Below are positions 35,389-47,125 of a stretch of DNA of 52,690 nucleotides, piece by piece. Source of the DNA: Lingula anatina. Taxonomy: Eukaryota > Brachiopoda > Lingulata > Lingulida > Lingulidae. Position numbers and translations under genes: made by a program. Positions within the stretch are counted from its first letter, which is position 1. Each line of letters starts with the position of its first letter. The DNA lies in the NCBI RefSeq assembly GCF_001039355.2, contig NW_019775828.1:27351-80040 (forward strand), in the 5' to 3' direction. The notes under the pieces are model-generated. The model ran no database searches. It was not told the origin of the DNA and saw nothing but the letters and a program-made list of their open reading frames with translations.

Positions 35389-38300
35389 ATGGAAAGAAGG
35401 TGCAAAGAGATACACGATGAGAAGGAGGGAAGGGATGAGGAGATAGAGGATGAGAAGGAAGGAAGGGGTGAGACCGTGAAGAAACATACAGGAGAGGAGT
35501 TGCTGAAGCTGAGTTCTCGGCAGAAATCCTCATTAATGAACGGTGCTCTTGCCAACATCGCTTTATCCGCTTGCTACTCCGTAATGCAACCATTTCTCCG
35601 AGATCAGGTAAGTGAGAATTCATTGGCTCTTTTTATAGAAATTGTCTTATTTTATTGTTTTGTTTGATGTCTGTTGAAATGGAGTCACCCAAGATGTCCT
35701 AGACGCAATGTCATACGTGACCAGAAAACGTACAACAACTGCATAAAGTTGGGCTAACCTTGTAGCACAAGGCATGAAATTTGGTGCGCCGTAAAGTCTA
35801 GGTCCCAACCGAACGTTCGGGCTGCTACGTGTGGTCTACGGCAAAAAATGGGGAAAACGTGGGAGTTCGTGCGTGAGGAGCACGTCCATCGTGCGACTTT
35901 TGGAGGACGCGAACAGCACCTAGACTAGCACTTTTCACTAATTACTTGATTTCTCCCCTGCAATCTAGCTACGTTCTAGCCGGACGCAAGGAACCTAAAA
36001 TCCGTGCGTTCAAAACGTAGTTGGGACCTAGGCTTAACAGAAAGCAAATCTTTACAAAGAGGAGCCATTGGTGGGGGGGGGGGGGGGGAGAAGTGAACAC
36101 AGCTCATGGGAAATAAAACCATCAATTCACAAATCACCGAAAATAATATTTTACTCATATCTCACTGATAAAACACGAAAATCAAGAATCACCGGCTATC
36201 GAATCTTTCACAAAAGGCGAAGAATGAAAAGCCACATTTACGATTCACGGGAAATGGGTGCTTCACGAATCACACACTAAAATAAGTTTTTCTCTTCTCA
36301 GGAATGAAAATGGGTCTTTCACTGGTAACTAAAATACCTTATCAGACCCTTTACTATAATAACACGCAACGTAATGTATGTTGAATGCATGCTAATGTGC
36401 ATAGAACAGGGGATCTAACAAAAACAAGAAGAATATTAACCGTGGATGTATGCTGGCAGCTTTTTTTCGTTGATGTGTGATACTCACTAATCTGTCATTA
36501 TTTTTTATCCAACTCACCTCCAGATCCCTTGAAATTCAATTTGATTTTATGCAAACTGACCAGAAGTTATATTAATGCACTTAAATCAAATTATAAAATT
36601 AGTTACCTATCATAACCTCAATATGAAAATAAAAAAGGCTTCAAGGTCACATGTATGTTTTTATATGAATAACATGTACCGATATAATGTTTTCAACCAT
36701 TAATATAAACCTTTTGTGTCCGTTAACGACCTAGTTAAGGTTAAATGCATTTGTGCTATCTCACCGCCTTATTTGCATTTTTATTCCTCAGGCAATAAAA
36801 AAGGACGTGTCTCTGACAGGTGCAGGGGCAATATTTGGGTGTTACGAGGTCGCCATGTTCTGCTGTTCCCTTATTATTGGCTCACAGGTACTGTAAGTCG
36901 GTTAATTGTTTTTCAGCATGTTTCATCTTACTCTTTTGTTTTCTAGGTTGTAACTTATTCATTCAAACCTATTATTGAAATAAATTCAATTTCAAAGTGA
37001 TTTTCAATAACATATTAAGAAGTTATAACAACATTTCAAAAAATGACATAACCTATTTCATCTCTTGAGAAAAAAAACATTGATTTTTTTTAATTTTAAC
37101 TTATTTTGTTTTAGTTATCTCGCATTGGTTCTAGGCGTTGTTTCTACACAGGGACACTTGTAATTGGTATCAGTTCGTTGGCCTTTGGGTGCGTAACTAT
37201 TTGTCCACATGGAGTCTTTTTCTGTGTTATCTTGGGAGGGAGATAGAGTATCTTTGCTATAATCTAGTAATGAACGTTAGACTCCACCCCCCTAAAAATG
37301 GCCCTTTATCAAGATTTACGCTATCCAAAACAGAAAAAACACGCAATTCTTCAATAGTTTTGGATATGTTATACCTTGTTGATGAAACATAATGTAAAAA
37401 ATAAAGGGTTAAAAATAAAGGGTAAATATCTAGCACTCATACATATGTGTTGAAACCTACGTTTAAACTGCGTAAGGTTGTCAATCAGATCATGGCCAAA
37501 GTATAAATGATTAGTTTCATTTATTTCATTCATTAAAAAAATAAAAAGAAAATATTAAATAATAAAATACCATACAGGAATCTTACCTGGTTTAGGTGTA
37601 GAGTTTTAGTTTTTTAGATGCCTGCCCTCCCGGTGACTCTTTTCTTGGGCTAGCTATATCAATACGCGTGATACAATCAATAGGCGCATCGATGTCTTTT
37701 ACGGCCAACTATGCCCTAGCAACAAAGGAGTTTAGGGATAACGTAGCAGCAGCGTATGTAAGTAGATGACAATCCTTAGTTTGATATCATTCTAGTTAAA
37801 AAAAATTATCAAAAATTTGTTTGAAGCACAAAAAAAAAAAATAATAATAATAATGAATAAAATACTAGTCAGTAGTCAATGGGGCAATCGTGCGGGAGCG
37901 AGTTATACATGTTTGTGCTTAAAACTGAATGCGTAAGATACGTATAATCTTTATTTTTCAAACATTTTCTCTAAGTATCAATATTTGGCAATCGTCAGAT
38001 GATTACAAATATTAATCAAGTATTTTTTACATAGGCCTATGTATATACTCTATACATGTATGCCTTTATTTAAACAGTGCACATATCCGAAAGTCGAATA
38101 AATTGATGAAATTGAATTTCACTTTGTTAATACATAGAATCTTTTTACATTCTATTTCGTGTAAGATTCTGTTTAGATTATGTTACGTGCATCTTAGTTT
38201 TGACATTTCACTCTTTAGGGTTTTTTAGAAATGTTTGCAGGACTTGGTCACGTCTTGGGCCCCCTGGTCGGTGGCGGCCTCTATCAGGTGGCAGGGTTTG

Positions 38301-41300
38301 GCCTGCCGTTCTTCGTGACAGGACCAATGTCCATTGTCATAGCAGCTGTGGCTTTTTTTACCTTACCAAGCGATAAAGAAGAGGAAGGTAACTTGTCACA
38401 GCAATATTTGCTGTCGTGTAATGGGAAATTTCCGCCGGTTATAATTGAAAGCGCTGTTTGGGTACCTGAAATTACGGTCACATATTTATTAAGTTTTAAG
38501 CAGACTTTTAAATGCACATACAGAGGTATACCTTGGGCAGCAAAGAATCCAAATGACCAATTTGTTGATGAAGTCGAAGGCACAAGGCAAGAAATGCCAT
38601 ACATTTCACTGACCATAGGTGATAATTGCATTAGAGAAAAACAACTCGAGGATTTTGTGAAAACAGTCAAAATAAATCGCAAGAAACAGGAGAAAACAGG
38701 GAATATACTGGACCGCGTCACAGAATTAAGACGCGTTGAAAACCTTAGAAATGTTAAAGTGTTGACAGGGTTAGAGACAGTTTAACGGGCATAATCGCGC
38801 CTTCAACAGTCAGCGGGAAGCCTGAAGATGGCATGGGGTTATAGTCAGTGTAATTCAAGGGTAATCAATTCAACCATAACGTGTTCCCTCATATTTATCA
38901 CTTTCAAATGCTTTCTTGAAGTTTGTCATTTTATTTCATATAAGCTGTTCAACCTTTTATTCCCAGAAATGCCGTCAGACTATGGACAGCTCATTAAATT
39001 AGCAAAGATACCCGCCATACCTCTGGAACACCTAGCAGTTTGGGTAGGATTTGTTGGACTAAGTGCTTTAAGTCCCACTCTAGGAGGTCATTTACAGAAC
39101 GTAAGCTTTTTAATTACAAAGTCATCGAAATTTAATTTTCATAAAACTTCCTATATTATTGTGACAAAAAAGAAACGAAAGTTTTCTGCGAAAAATATTT
39201 TCGTCTCCACTTTGCTTATTTTATGAATTATTTTCAACTTTATGACACCTAGGTCATGAATATTGTATAAATATTGCATTTGCAGGTAGATGCATCTGTC
39301 CAAGGTAACCATATAATGATCGGCCTGGCGTTTGCTCTGTGTGGGATCTTTTACACGTTCTCAGTACCTTTGTTTGGCTGTATAACAGACAAATGCGTAA
39401 GTTGCTGTATATTCCTTTATTTCATTATCTATATTTTTCTCTGTATTCTTTACATCATATAGTTGTACATCTGTTTGGCCAAAGCCACATAAAATTGTAC
39501 CTGACATCTTTTTTCAAATAAAGTTAGACCGAAACAGACAATTGCAAATAAGTAAATAAAGTGTTTCATTTAAATTTGCTTATCACAGATTCCATTTTGG
39601 TAAAAAAAAGACGAACATTCTGGGGAATTTTATGATGTTTGCAGTTTCTGAAACAGTTACCTGGTGTGGACAGAAATGTCACCACGATAATAAACCGATG
39701 GTTTTCTAAATTACAATGATCTGCTATACTACATGTACACTATGCAATGCTATGCCATGCCAAGCCATGCCAAGCCATGCTAAACCGTACTATACCATAC
39801 CATAACATTAAGCCTCGGTCACAACCGGCAGTACGGGCTCTTACGGCCTGTTTGCGTCCAAATTTTGCGCAGAATCTCACGTGCCGCGCAAGTTCTTCTT
39901 GCTAAATTTGGAATAAGTTTCACCACTACAGCATTTAGAAACATTGCAATGGTGCCTAAAGTTTTAATTTTCTATTATATAACAACTCGTTAAAATTGGG
40001 TATGTGAGTAGCACAACACTGAGTTACCTAGCGTAACCATTGAAACACTCAACACCAACAATTTTAATTTGCGGTTCCAAGTAGGGAGCGATATATTTTT
40101 CCCTAGCTACCGACACAGGAGGGTGCTTCGACTCGCCGAATTGCCAGAAGGCTGGGTTGTTCCATGAAAAACATTCAGAAGTTTGGCAAAATTATCCCCA
40201 AACAGGCACATGTCGGTAAGGCCGACCGAAGAAAATCACATCCAGAGAAGAGAGAATATTAATGCGTTTTTCTCGAAGAAAACGTTTCGTGAAATTTAGG
40301 AAGTCGACTGCAACATCTAACATGCTTAGCGGAGCGAAACAATTTGAATCTTAAGTAAAAAAATTCAACCCGTTTTTCTTTATAGAATCACAGGAAGGTG
40401 ATTATAGTCTTGGGACTCATCGTGACAGCTTTATCCTTTACCCTCATTGGACCCTGGGTGCCCTTGACTGATCTATTTCCAAACGACAAGGGGTAGGTAT
40501 CAATGTCATTAATTTTAATTCATGACAACGTCAAGTTTTGATTGAAATATACTTTTGCCAGGTTAAAATATTGCGTATCGACTTAGCTAATCGACGATTT
40601 TCTTAAATGTAGGAACCATAAAATTGATAAAATGCGTTCTTACTAAAATACCTGTTCTTTAATTGTCTCGTTCGGAAACATCTACGAAGAACCAAAAGCT
40701 GTTCTGTAGTCTCACTTCATGTAAACTCTTAACTTTGGATTTCAGGGCAACGTGGGCTGTTTTCTTGGGGAATTGTCTATGTGGGATTGGAACCGCCTGT
40801 ATCAATGTAGCTGTCATGGCGGATTGTGTAAATGAAGCCGTGTAAGTTATATGGAATTAGAAGAGCTTGCATCAATGTAGCTGTCATGACGAATTTTGTA
40901 AATGAAGCCGTGTTAGTTGGAAAATCTATTAAGACCCCATTAAGACCCCATGCGCCGTTTCCGTATGTTTGTTTTTCGGAAAGTGGACTAGGCATCAAAT
41001 AAAAAATGCACAAAACCTTTTTTGGGACGCGATAAAAAATGTCACCAGTTTTCAGTGTTCTAGTTAAAATGTAATTTATTTGTTACATGACATTATTTTC
41101 GTATTTCCTTATGTAAGTCTAGTTCTTTATCACATTTCGTTACAGTAATTAATAATTTTACTCCATTCAGCTGTATTGTTATCACATTTTCTTATGCTAG
41201 TTGGAATTACTTGAACTCATCAGTTTTATTATCAGTTTTTTTTTATTTAATTGCAGATCCCACGGTTTACCAGATAGCATAATCACATATGGTAATTTGT

Positions 41301-42124
41301 CAGCAATATTTGATACATCTATGGGTCTGGGGTAAGACTTTGTGTGGTTCCTCTTCGTTTTCATTGCTTTGTCAAATCAGTAAATGAAACAGTTATGTGA
41401 GATTATCACACATATGTTATTTCTGCTATAGAATTATTTACAATTAAACCAGTGTTGTAGGCTCTGTATAAGTTAATAAAATACTAAAACGTGGTAGATA
41501 TTCACATCATTTTGTAATAATTTTTCTTCACATGACTCAAACGTGGGTCAGAGGTCAAATTGTAGTCAGTGCTGTAATATGCTGAAACAACTAGGTTATA
41601 ATATACGTGTTTTTAATGCAAATGGCTCTTTTTACTTAAAATGATATCAGAGTAAAATAGCAAGCAAAATTGAATTGTAGATTTTCATAGCTTCTTTTGA
41701 CAGTTTAAGTCACAAACGTACGTCTTGTGAAAGAATATTTGGATAATTAAATTAAGGGATAATTAATTAAAATATTAATTAAGTCAAAGGAAAATGAGCA
41801 TAAAACTCGCATTTATGCTTTAATTTTATAATTAATATACTTCACGCAAAATTATCCATAAATAATATAATATAATATAAATTTGAAAATTTTTCTTCAT
41901 GTTTAAGGAACTTTATAGGGCCGATAATTGGAGCAGCCATCTTGGAACATAATCCATTCAGCACGTTATCGGGAGTCCTTACGGGGCTCTGTCTGGGAGA
42001 AGTAAGTCCTGTCAATCCAAAACAGTAATTAAAAGTGAAACGAGTCTTTTTTGTGTAGTGGATTACAAACCCTTATATGAATCACACTTTTAATGAAAAG
42101 AAAATAAATAAACAACACGTGGTC

Positions 42125-42170
<46 letters not shown>

Positions 42171-42524
42171 CTCTCCCTCTCTTTCTCTCTCTGCATTGTG
42201 TTTGAGGATCTTTTATAGACATTCTTACATGATTCATATTTCCAAGGTATGGATGCGGCAAATGCTTGTACAAACGTATATTTTATTCATATACTGATTA
42301 CTATATGAGTGACTTGTGTCCGTTTTCAGGCTGGTCTCCTCGTTCTATACTGTGGGATAATCTATGCAGTACTTACAAAGAGGCGTAACAGGTCCGGATA
42401 CAGCAGTATTGACAGTTCCGTTGACAGTGCCACTTACAATTACACTCATAACGTCAAGAGATTACTGTTATTGCCACCAACCCCATGTCCAGTAACACAA
42501 AAACATTATGTACAATCAGAATGA
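35389..42524 (+). CDS. SLC18B1-like: Gene D: SLC18B1-like MFS transporter, complete 12-exon gene (505 aa)
   Basis: Complete transporter. Exons: 1, 35389-35607; 2, 36792-36887; 3, 37115-37188; 4, 37610-37757; 5, 38219-38387; 6, 38967-39100; 7, 39286-39396; 8, 40386-40492; 9, 40746-40841; 10, 41257-41331; 11, 41908-42001; 12, 42330-42524. The joined frame is 1518 nt with no stop. I chose the ATG giving MERRCKEIHDEKEG because gene E has the same start; the GTG 18 nt upstream is not a plausible animal start. The N-terminus before TM1 is long and strongly charged (EIEDEKEGRGE). Motif C spans residues 189-198. Exon 7 ends DKC where the others have DKY. The tail has KRRNRSGYSSID then LLLLPPTPCP. Introns align to gene E, its nearest paralog. 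Intron 5 stays open in frame for about 130 codons after exon 5. Intron 1 contains an element with TAA duplication. Confidence 0.9.
35795..36034. mobile_element. MITE-like element with TAA duplication in intron 1 of gene D
   Basis: A 240-bp insertion. The left end AGTCTAGGTCCCAAC and the complement of the right end AGCCTAGGTCCCAAC differ at one of 15 positions. TAA flanks both edges (35792-35794 and 36035-36037). Intron 1 of gene E has the empty site, gccccgtaacagaaag near 47250. TAA duplication suggests a PIF/Harbinger-type mobiliser; no transposase is present. Confidence 0.8.
39730..39810. repeat. Degenerate atgcc/atacc pentamer repeat in intron 7 of gene D
   Basis: Words such as atgcc, aagcc and atacc recur. 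Gene E intron 7 has the matching tract at about 51065-51170, so it predates the D/E duplication. Confidence 0.6.
40150..40345 (+). mobile_element. Internally deleted copy of the gene E intron 7 Tc1 relic, in gene D
   Basis: The stretch from gctgggttgttccatga through the run ending actgcaacatctaac aligns to 51350-51534 in gene E. It then jumps to acatgcttagcgga, which aligns to 52129 onward in E. About 600 bp present in E is missing in D, and the junction lies at a short shared taac/aaca. This is a deletion within a shared transposon relic. Confidence 0.55.
42131..42192. repeat. (AC)n then CT-rich microsatellite, intron 11 of gene D
   Basis: AC run of about 37 bp followed by a CT-rich stretch. 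Confidence 0.95.
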
Positions 42525-43615
42525 ATGACGCTGCCCTCAGTTTTAACTAGTCACAAAGCTAGATTGTAGTTCGCCATACCTGTAGATCTGTCAATGGTTG
42601 AAAAAATACGTGTATCACAAATTTTGACAAAACATATAGGCATTGTGTTTCGGTCACCTGGGGTTATACAACATTGGTCAAAAAGGTTGTCCCACCCCCA
42701 TTTCCATGTACTTTTATTTACAAATGATCACCTTACAGGTGTAAATTGTTAAAAACGGTGCTTTTTATTCCAGATACCATGTCTAACATGATAAATGGTT
42801 AAAAAAAAATACAAAATAGTAGTGAAAATATAGACATTTTATACCATTTAGTCAAATTTATAACAGGTACCCCCTCAAATCCAATGTTTCACTGTGATTT
42901 CCACATATGTAAAGAAGTGTATATTTAATTAAAAAGACGCCATCAAATGTCACCAAATTTACACACGATTAGCATTAAGATGTGCTCGTTTAAGGTCACA
43001 TGCCTTATAGCGTGTGCGTCTACCGCGTATTGTAATTATCTCCTGTAGATGGCGCGACAAGCCTTCAACAAGGGTAAAAATTCTGTTTCGTGGGATATTA
43101 TCCCATTATTCCTTAACAGCTTGGGGGAGTTGGTCCAGATTATTTCGGAATTGGTTCTCCAATTTTAGGCTAAAATACACTTCCTTCTTAATCATATTCT
43201 GGCCTTTTTCAGGACTTCGTGCAAATTCGTGTCGTTACCAGATTCTGTCCTTTTCAGAGCCAATCTGCACGTCCTTAACCAGTTTCTGACCCATTTTAAG
43301 GCATCGTGCACATTCGTTTCTTAACAAGATTAATACCTTTTCAGGGCCCCTTGTACACCTTGCTTCACAATTTGTCTCAGTATTAGACCATTTATGTCAT
43401 TTCATCTTATTTATATTTCCTGTCAACTTTTTACGACACGCGTCTTCCCTGCAGGGGCAAAATAATGAAATCTCGGCTCAACTCAAGCGGTCGAGGGGTA
43501 ACGATTGGGGAGGAGTGTGTGTTGTCGACATCGACAAATATATCACGTTATCACACCTACTGCAATGTCGCTGTAATAGGGTCATGAATATTTGAGTACT
43601 TTTTGACAACGCTCA

Positions 43616-44228
43616 CTATAAAAGCGAGCGCACACCACTTCTGGGTGCGGTCAGGTTTTTTCTCTTCGAAATGTAATAAGGTAAGACACGTAGAACACTT
43701 TGGATATGTACATATTTAGTTGTTCATTTATTTTGATATAAAAGATTTGTAAACCGTCGTCACCTATTAGTTATTCATAAAGTCAGGTGATATTAGTATA
43801 AAGTCATCTTTTTTATATCAATATATATATATATTTAGTCGACATGTACGTTATCCTTCTAGACAATTGCTTTCCTGGCCGCCACGTTACTGTGTACTCA
43901 ATCTTTAAGTTGCCGAATGTTGTGTAAGTACTATAGATATATATTTAATTTCATAGTTTAGTCATATTGTCGATATTTGCGTGTTCGTATCTCTCTCTCT
44001 CTCTCTCTCTCTCCATTCTTGCATTTGTGTGTACACTTTATGTAATATATTTATTTATTATTATTATTATTATTTATCTATTTTACTTATTTTTTGTTTA
44101 GTTTCACCACATCAGAAAACGCCTCAGAACTCACTTCAGAACTCACCTCAGAATTCACCCCAGAATTCACCTTAGAATTCATTATAAATAGCTACAAAAT
44201 GTGCGTGAACAAAAAAGGTGAAATTTAA
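43616..44228 (+). other. Possible small spliced transcript with TATA box
   Basis: A TATA-like CTATAAAAG (43616-43624) is followed by a donor AAG|gtaaga after 43680. An acceptor ccttctag precedes 43863, a donor TGT|gtaagta follows 43923, and an acceptor gtttag precedes 44102. One reading of exon 2 is hydrophobic (TIAFLAATLLC) but has no in-frame start in exon 1. Another frame begins at an ATG (43844) upstream of that acceptor and would stay open to 44228. The last exon contains a 12-bp repeat. It could be a short peptide gene, a noncoding RNA or chance. Confidence 0.2.
44116..44181 (+). repeat. 12-bp tandem repeat, about five copies
   Basis: Units read cctcagaactca, cttcagaactca, cctcagaattca, ccccagaattca, ccttagaattca. 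In one frame it encodes a repeated PQNS, in another a repeated SE-F/L-T. Confidence 0.8.
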
Positions 44229-44501
44229 AGATTTGTTTTGAGTTATTGACTGGTACGCAGTAACAGTGTGAGAGGCGAAGAGACCATTACAGGATTAAGC
44301 GGTCTTCCTTTCATGTAGGTCCGTCATATTTAGGTCGCGGCCGAGCTACACATCGGCTTTTCTCGATCTGAAGGGTCTCTAATACTCCGTATTTTCTACC
44401 CCTTTTGTAATAGTATCTAAACAAAACTGACTCGGCTTTTCAGATCGTTTATTATTCTTTCCCTTCCTAGCAGATATTCCAGCAGATGGGCTGATTTTTC
44501 T

Positions 44502-44926
44502 TCAAGCACTTTTATGCACTCGCTTTGTGCATTGATGATTGCACGCATATCTAAACCCATAGTTTGTTTTCATAGCATTCACCTTCTCCTCTGCTAAAAC
44601 TGATATCTCTTTGCAATCTTCTCCTTTCGTTGTTATCACTGATTTTTTTTTTGCCCCTCTTTGATGATTTTCAGTTCTTTCACAATGTCTGTCATTTGTA
44701 CCGCAGCTGTTCAATAGACATGCTACCCACATGGAGCTGCGTAGGGCGAGACGTCTTCACTAACGCATCGCTCGGGGATTGGAGCAGACTGTGGGTTTGG
44801 TGTTGAAAGATCGTCTGTGCTACCATAAAAAACATGGTTTACGTCTTCTAAAATATTACTAAGCTGCTTATGGTCATGGTTTGGTGAGCTGGTAGCTCTT
44901 CTTTTCTTACTTTTATCCATTATCAA
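44502..44926 (-). other. Two overlapping unrecognised open frames
   Basis: Minus-strand frames at 44723-44926 (starting MIMDKSKKRRATSS, charged) and 44502-44732 overlap by ten bases in different frames. Together they might be a broken open frame of a mobile element, but I see no diagnostic motif. They may be chance. Confidence 0.15.
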
Positions 44927-45846
44927 GGAGCGTCACCGCAATAATTACACTGTCATCACATATAAGCTTTATAAAGTAGAGCCTGCAGCGTAAATGTATT
45001 AGCTGGGCTCTAGTATACCCTACGGCATATAGCTGATGACTGCAGTCCTATTGTTGTTCTATTGTGTGAAATTCTAAGACGATTTGGTGAAAGTCAATGC
45101 CTACGCACTCTTGATGTATTTTCCAAATCTCCATTCAATCACATATAACACCACAAACTGCTTAAATTCAGCTAAAAGTTCAAAATTGTCACCAGTCTTC
45201 AGTTCTGATATATTCACATGTATGTACATACAAAATCAGTTCGATATAGGTTTTAACAGCGTTGGATTTCCAGAAAAATCTCACCTTACGATACGAGGCA
45301 TGTTCCCAACAACAGGTTTTATCTCCGTGTTCACATTTTCATTATCAGACTTTCCCCTGTTCTGCAGTTTTTCCCTCGCACAATAATACAGATGTAAAAA
45401 AAAAATAAATAAAATAAAATAAGAATAGAGGGAACCGGAGGAGACAGGTTTGTGCCAAAAGTGACGTGTAGTGGTGAAAGACGTGAAGCTGAGTGGTTAA
45501 TTTTACATGATATGCAAACGTGTTAAATTCCCTTGACGCTCTTTGTCTCGCTGTCGGTCGATTCAGCATATATTTCAAAACAAACTGACAGCTAATTAAG
45601 CACAATTTTGCACTTTCATGTTTCTTAACACGTTTTCATATCATGTACCTTTTATATCTACAAGTCTTCTCTGTCCAAAATGCCAAAATAAAAAATGTTA
45701 TCTCACCGTGTTGTTGGAAAAAACGTTTTTTTTTTCGTTCAGCGCACGTCTTCACTCCCGCACCTCCAGCTAAAAATGACCATTCAGCTTCAAGTCTTAC
45801 ACTATTACACGTCACCTCTGGCACAATCATGTCTCCTCCGGTACCC

Positions 45847-46180
45847 TCCCCTTTAGCAAAATATCAGGCCTGCCGCAACTCTCTCACAAATTCACTGAAA
45901 ATTTGCTACAAACTCGCTGCAAGTTTGATGCTAATATGCTGCGAATTTGCAAAGCTAATATATTCTTGCAAATCTGCTGCTAATTCGTCACTAATTTGCC
46001 AGAACAGAAAGACATCTCTTGCAAACCTGCTGTAAACTTAAGTTTTTATTGCAAATTTGTTGCAAATTAGATGCAATACAAATTTCTCTTGTTAACTCCT
46101 GCAAGCTGGTTGCCGCACACTTGTAGTTTGCTGCAGTGTTGCCGCGATATTGCTGCAAACTTTTCATTTTGCTAAGGGCT
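45847..46180. repeat. Putative short-TIR element with degenerate gcaaattt interior
   Basis: The left end CCCTTTAGCAAAAT and the complement of the right end CCCTTAGCAAAATG are nearly the same apart from one extra T. The interior is a degenerate mix of gcaaatttgctgcaa-like words. No coding function is inferred from the open frame at 45643-46035. Confidence 0.45.
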
Positions 46181-46389
46181 TTTGTTCTTAGAGATTAAAT
46201 AACACCAGTCAAAGAGTACGTTACCGTCAACCACCAATCAGTACAAGTCTTAGTCAGTGAATCCGATTAAATTTCTGCTGTCTTTAACCCTCGGTAGGTG
46301 GCGGCTCTGCGTAACCGGTTTTCCACAAATGTACGAGTTTGCTTGGTCATCGTTACCATCGAGTACACACAGTCACTGTATCAGACTTA

Positions 46390-46783
46390 GCAGGTCAACC
46401 GGAAAAAAAAATACGAGGGCGATGGGTCTAAATACAGCCTTATGATTGAAAACACCCTTAATACAAATCAGTGCAATGGGGAATTTACACTGCAGTTTTT
46501 GAGAGGTCTGATGTCAAGTAAAAAGCGAGCGACTCCATTTTATGTGATTATTCACTAACATGGTGGCTTTCTACTGATATAATATAGAAGACGGATAGGA
46601 TTAGATAGGAGGGTATGCGATAGAAGGGCTGATATTTGAGAGATCTCATGTCAAGCAATAAGCGAGCGACTCCATTTTATGTGACTATATACTGACATGG
46701 TGGCTTTCTACTGAGAAAATATAGAAGACTGAGCAGATAAGATAGGAGGGCATGCGAGAGAGTGAGAAGACATAGATCAGGAG
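46390..46783 (+). promoter_or_regulatory. 5' flank of gene E with a tandem duplication of about 130 bp
   Basis: Homologous to the flank of gene D, but the part from about gaggtctgatgtcaag to gtatgcgatagaagg (46500-46628) is followed by a second version (46629-46758). Both contain gcgagcgactccatttta, catggtggctttctact and aatatagaaga. Gene D has one copy. The duplication therefore doubles the sequence next to the start codon. Confidence 0.6.
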
Positions 46784-47057
46784 ATGGAAAGAAAGTGCGA
46801 AGAGATACATGATGCGAAGGAAGGAATGAGTGAGGAAATTGAGGACGAGAAGGAAGGAAGGGGTGAGACCGTGAAGAAAAATATACATGTAGGAGAGGAG
46901 TTGCTGAAGCTGAGTTCTCGGCAGAAATTCACATTGATGAATGGTGCACTTGCTAACTTCGCTTCATCCACGTGCTACACTGTGATGCAGCCATTTCTCC
47001 GAGATGAGGTGAGTGAGAATACAGAGACTCTTTTTATAGAATGAGAATTATCATTTT

Positions 47058-47125
<68 letters not shown>

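Larger units (their letters stand above)
42525..46389. other. Intergenic region between genes D and E
   Basis: Contains the possible TATA-linked transcript (43616-44228), two unrecognised minus frames (44502-44926) and the gcaaattt repeat element. The stretches 42525-43600 and 44930-45840 show nothing I can assign. Confidence 0.45.

Noticed and set aside
40861-40915. Second exon 9-like stretch just after exon 9 of gene D (ctgtcatgacgaattttgtaaatgaagccgtg)
   Set aside because: It is a partial local duplication of the exon end; gene C shows similar decayed repeats at 28440-28760. No acceptor precedes it, so it is not called as an exon.
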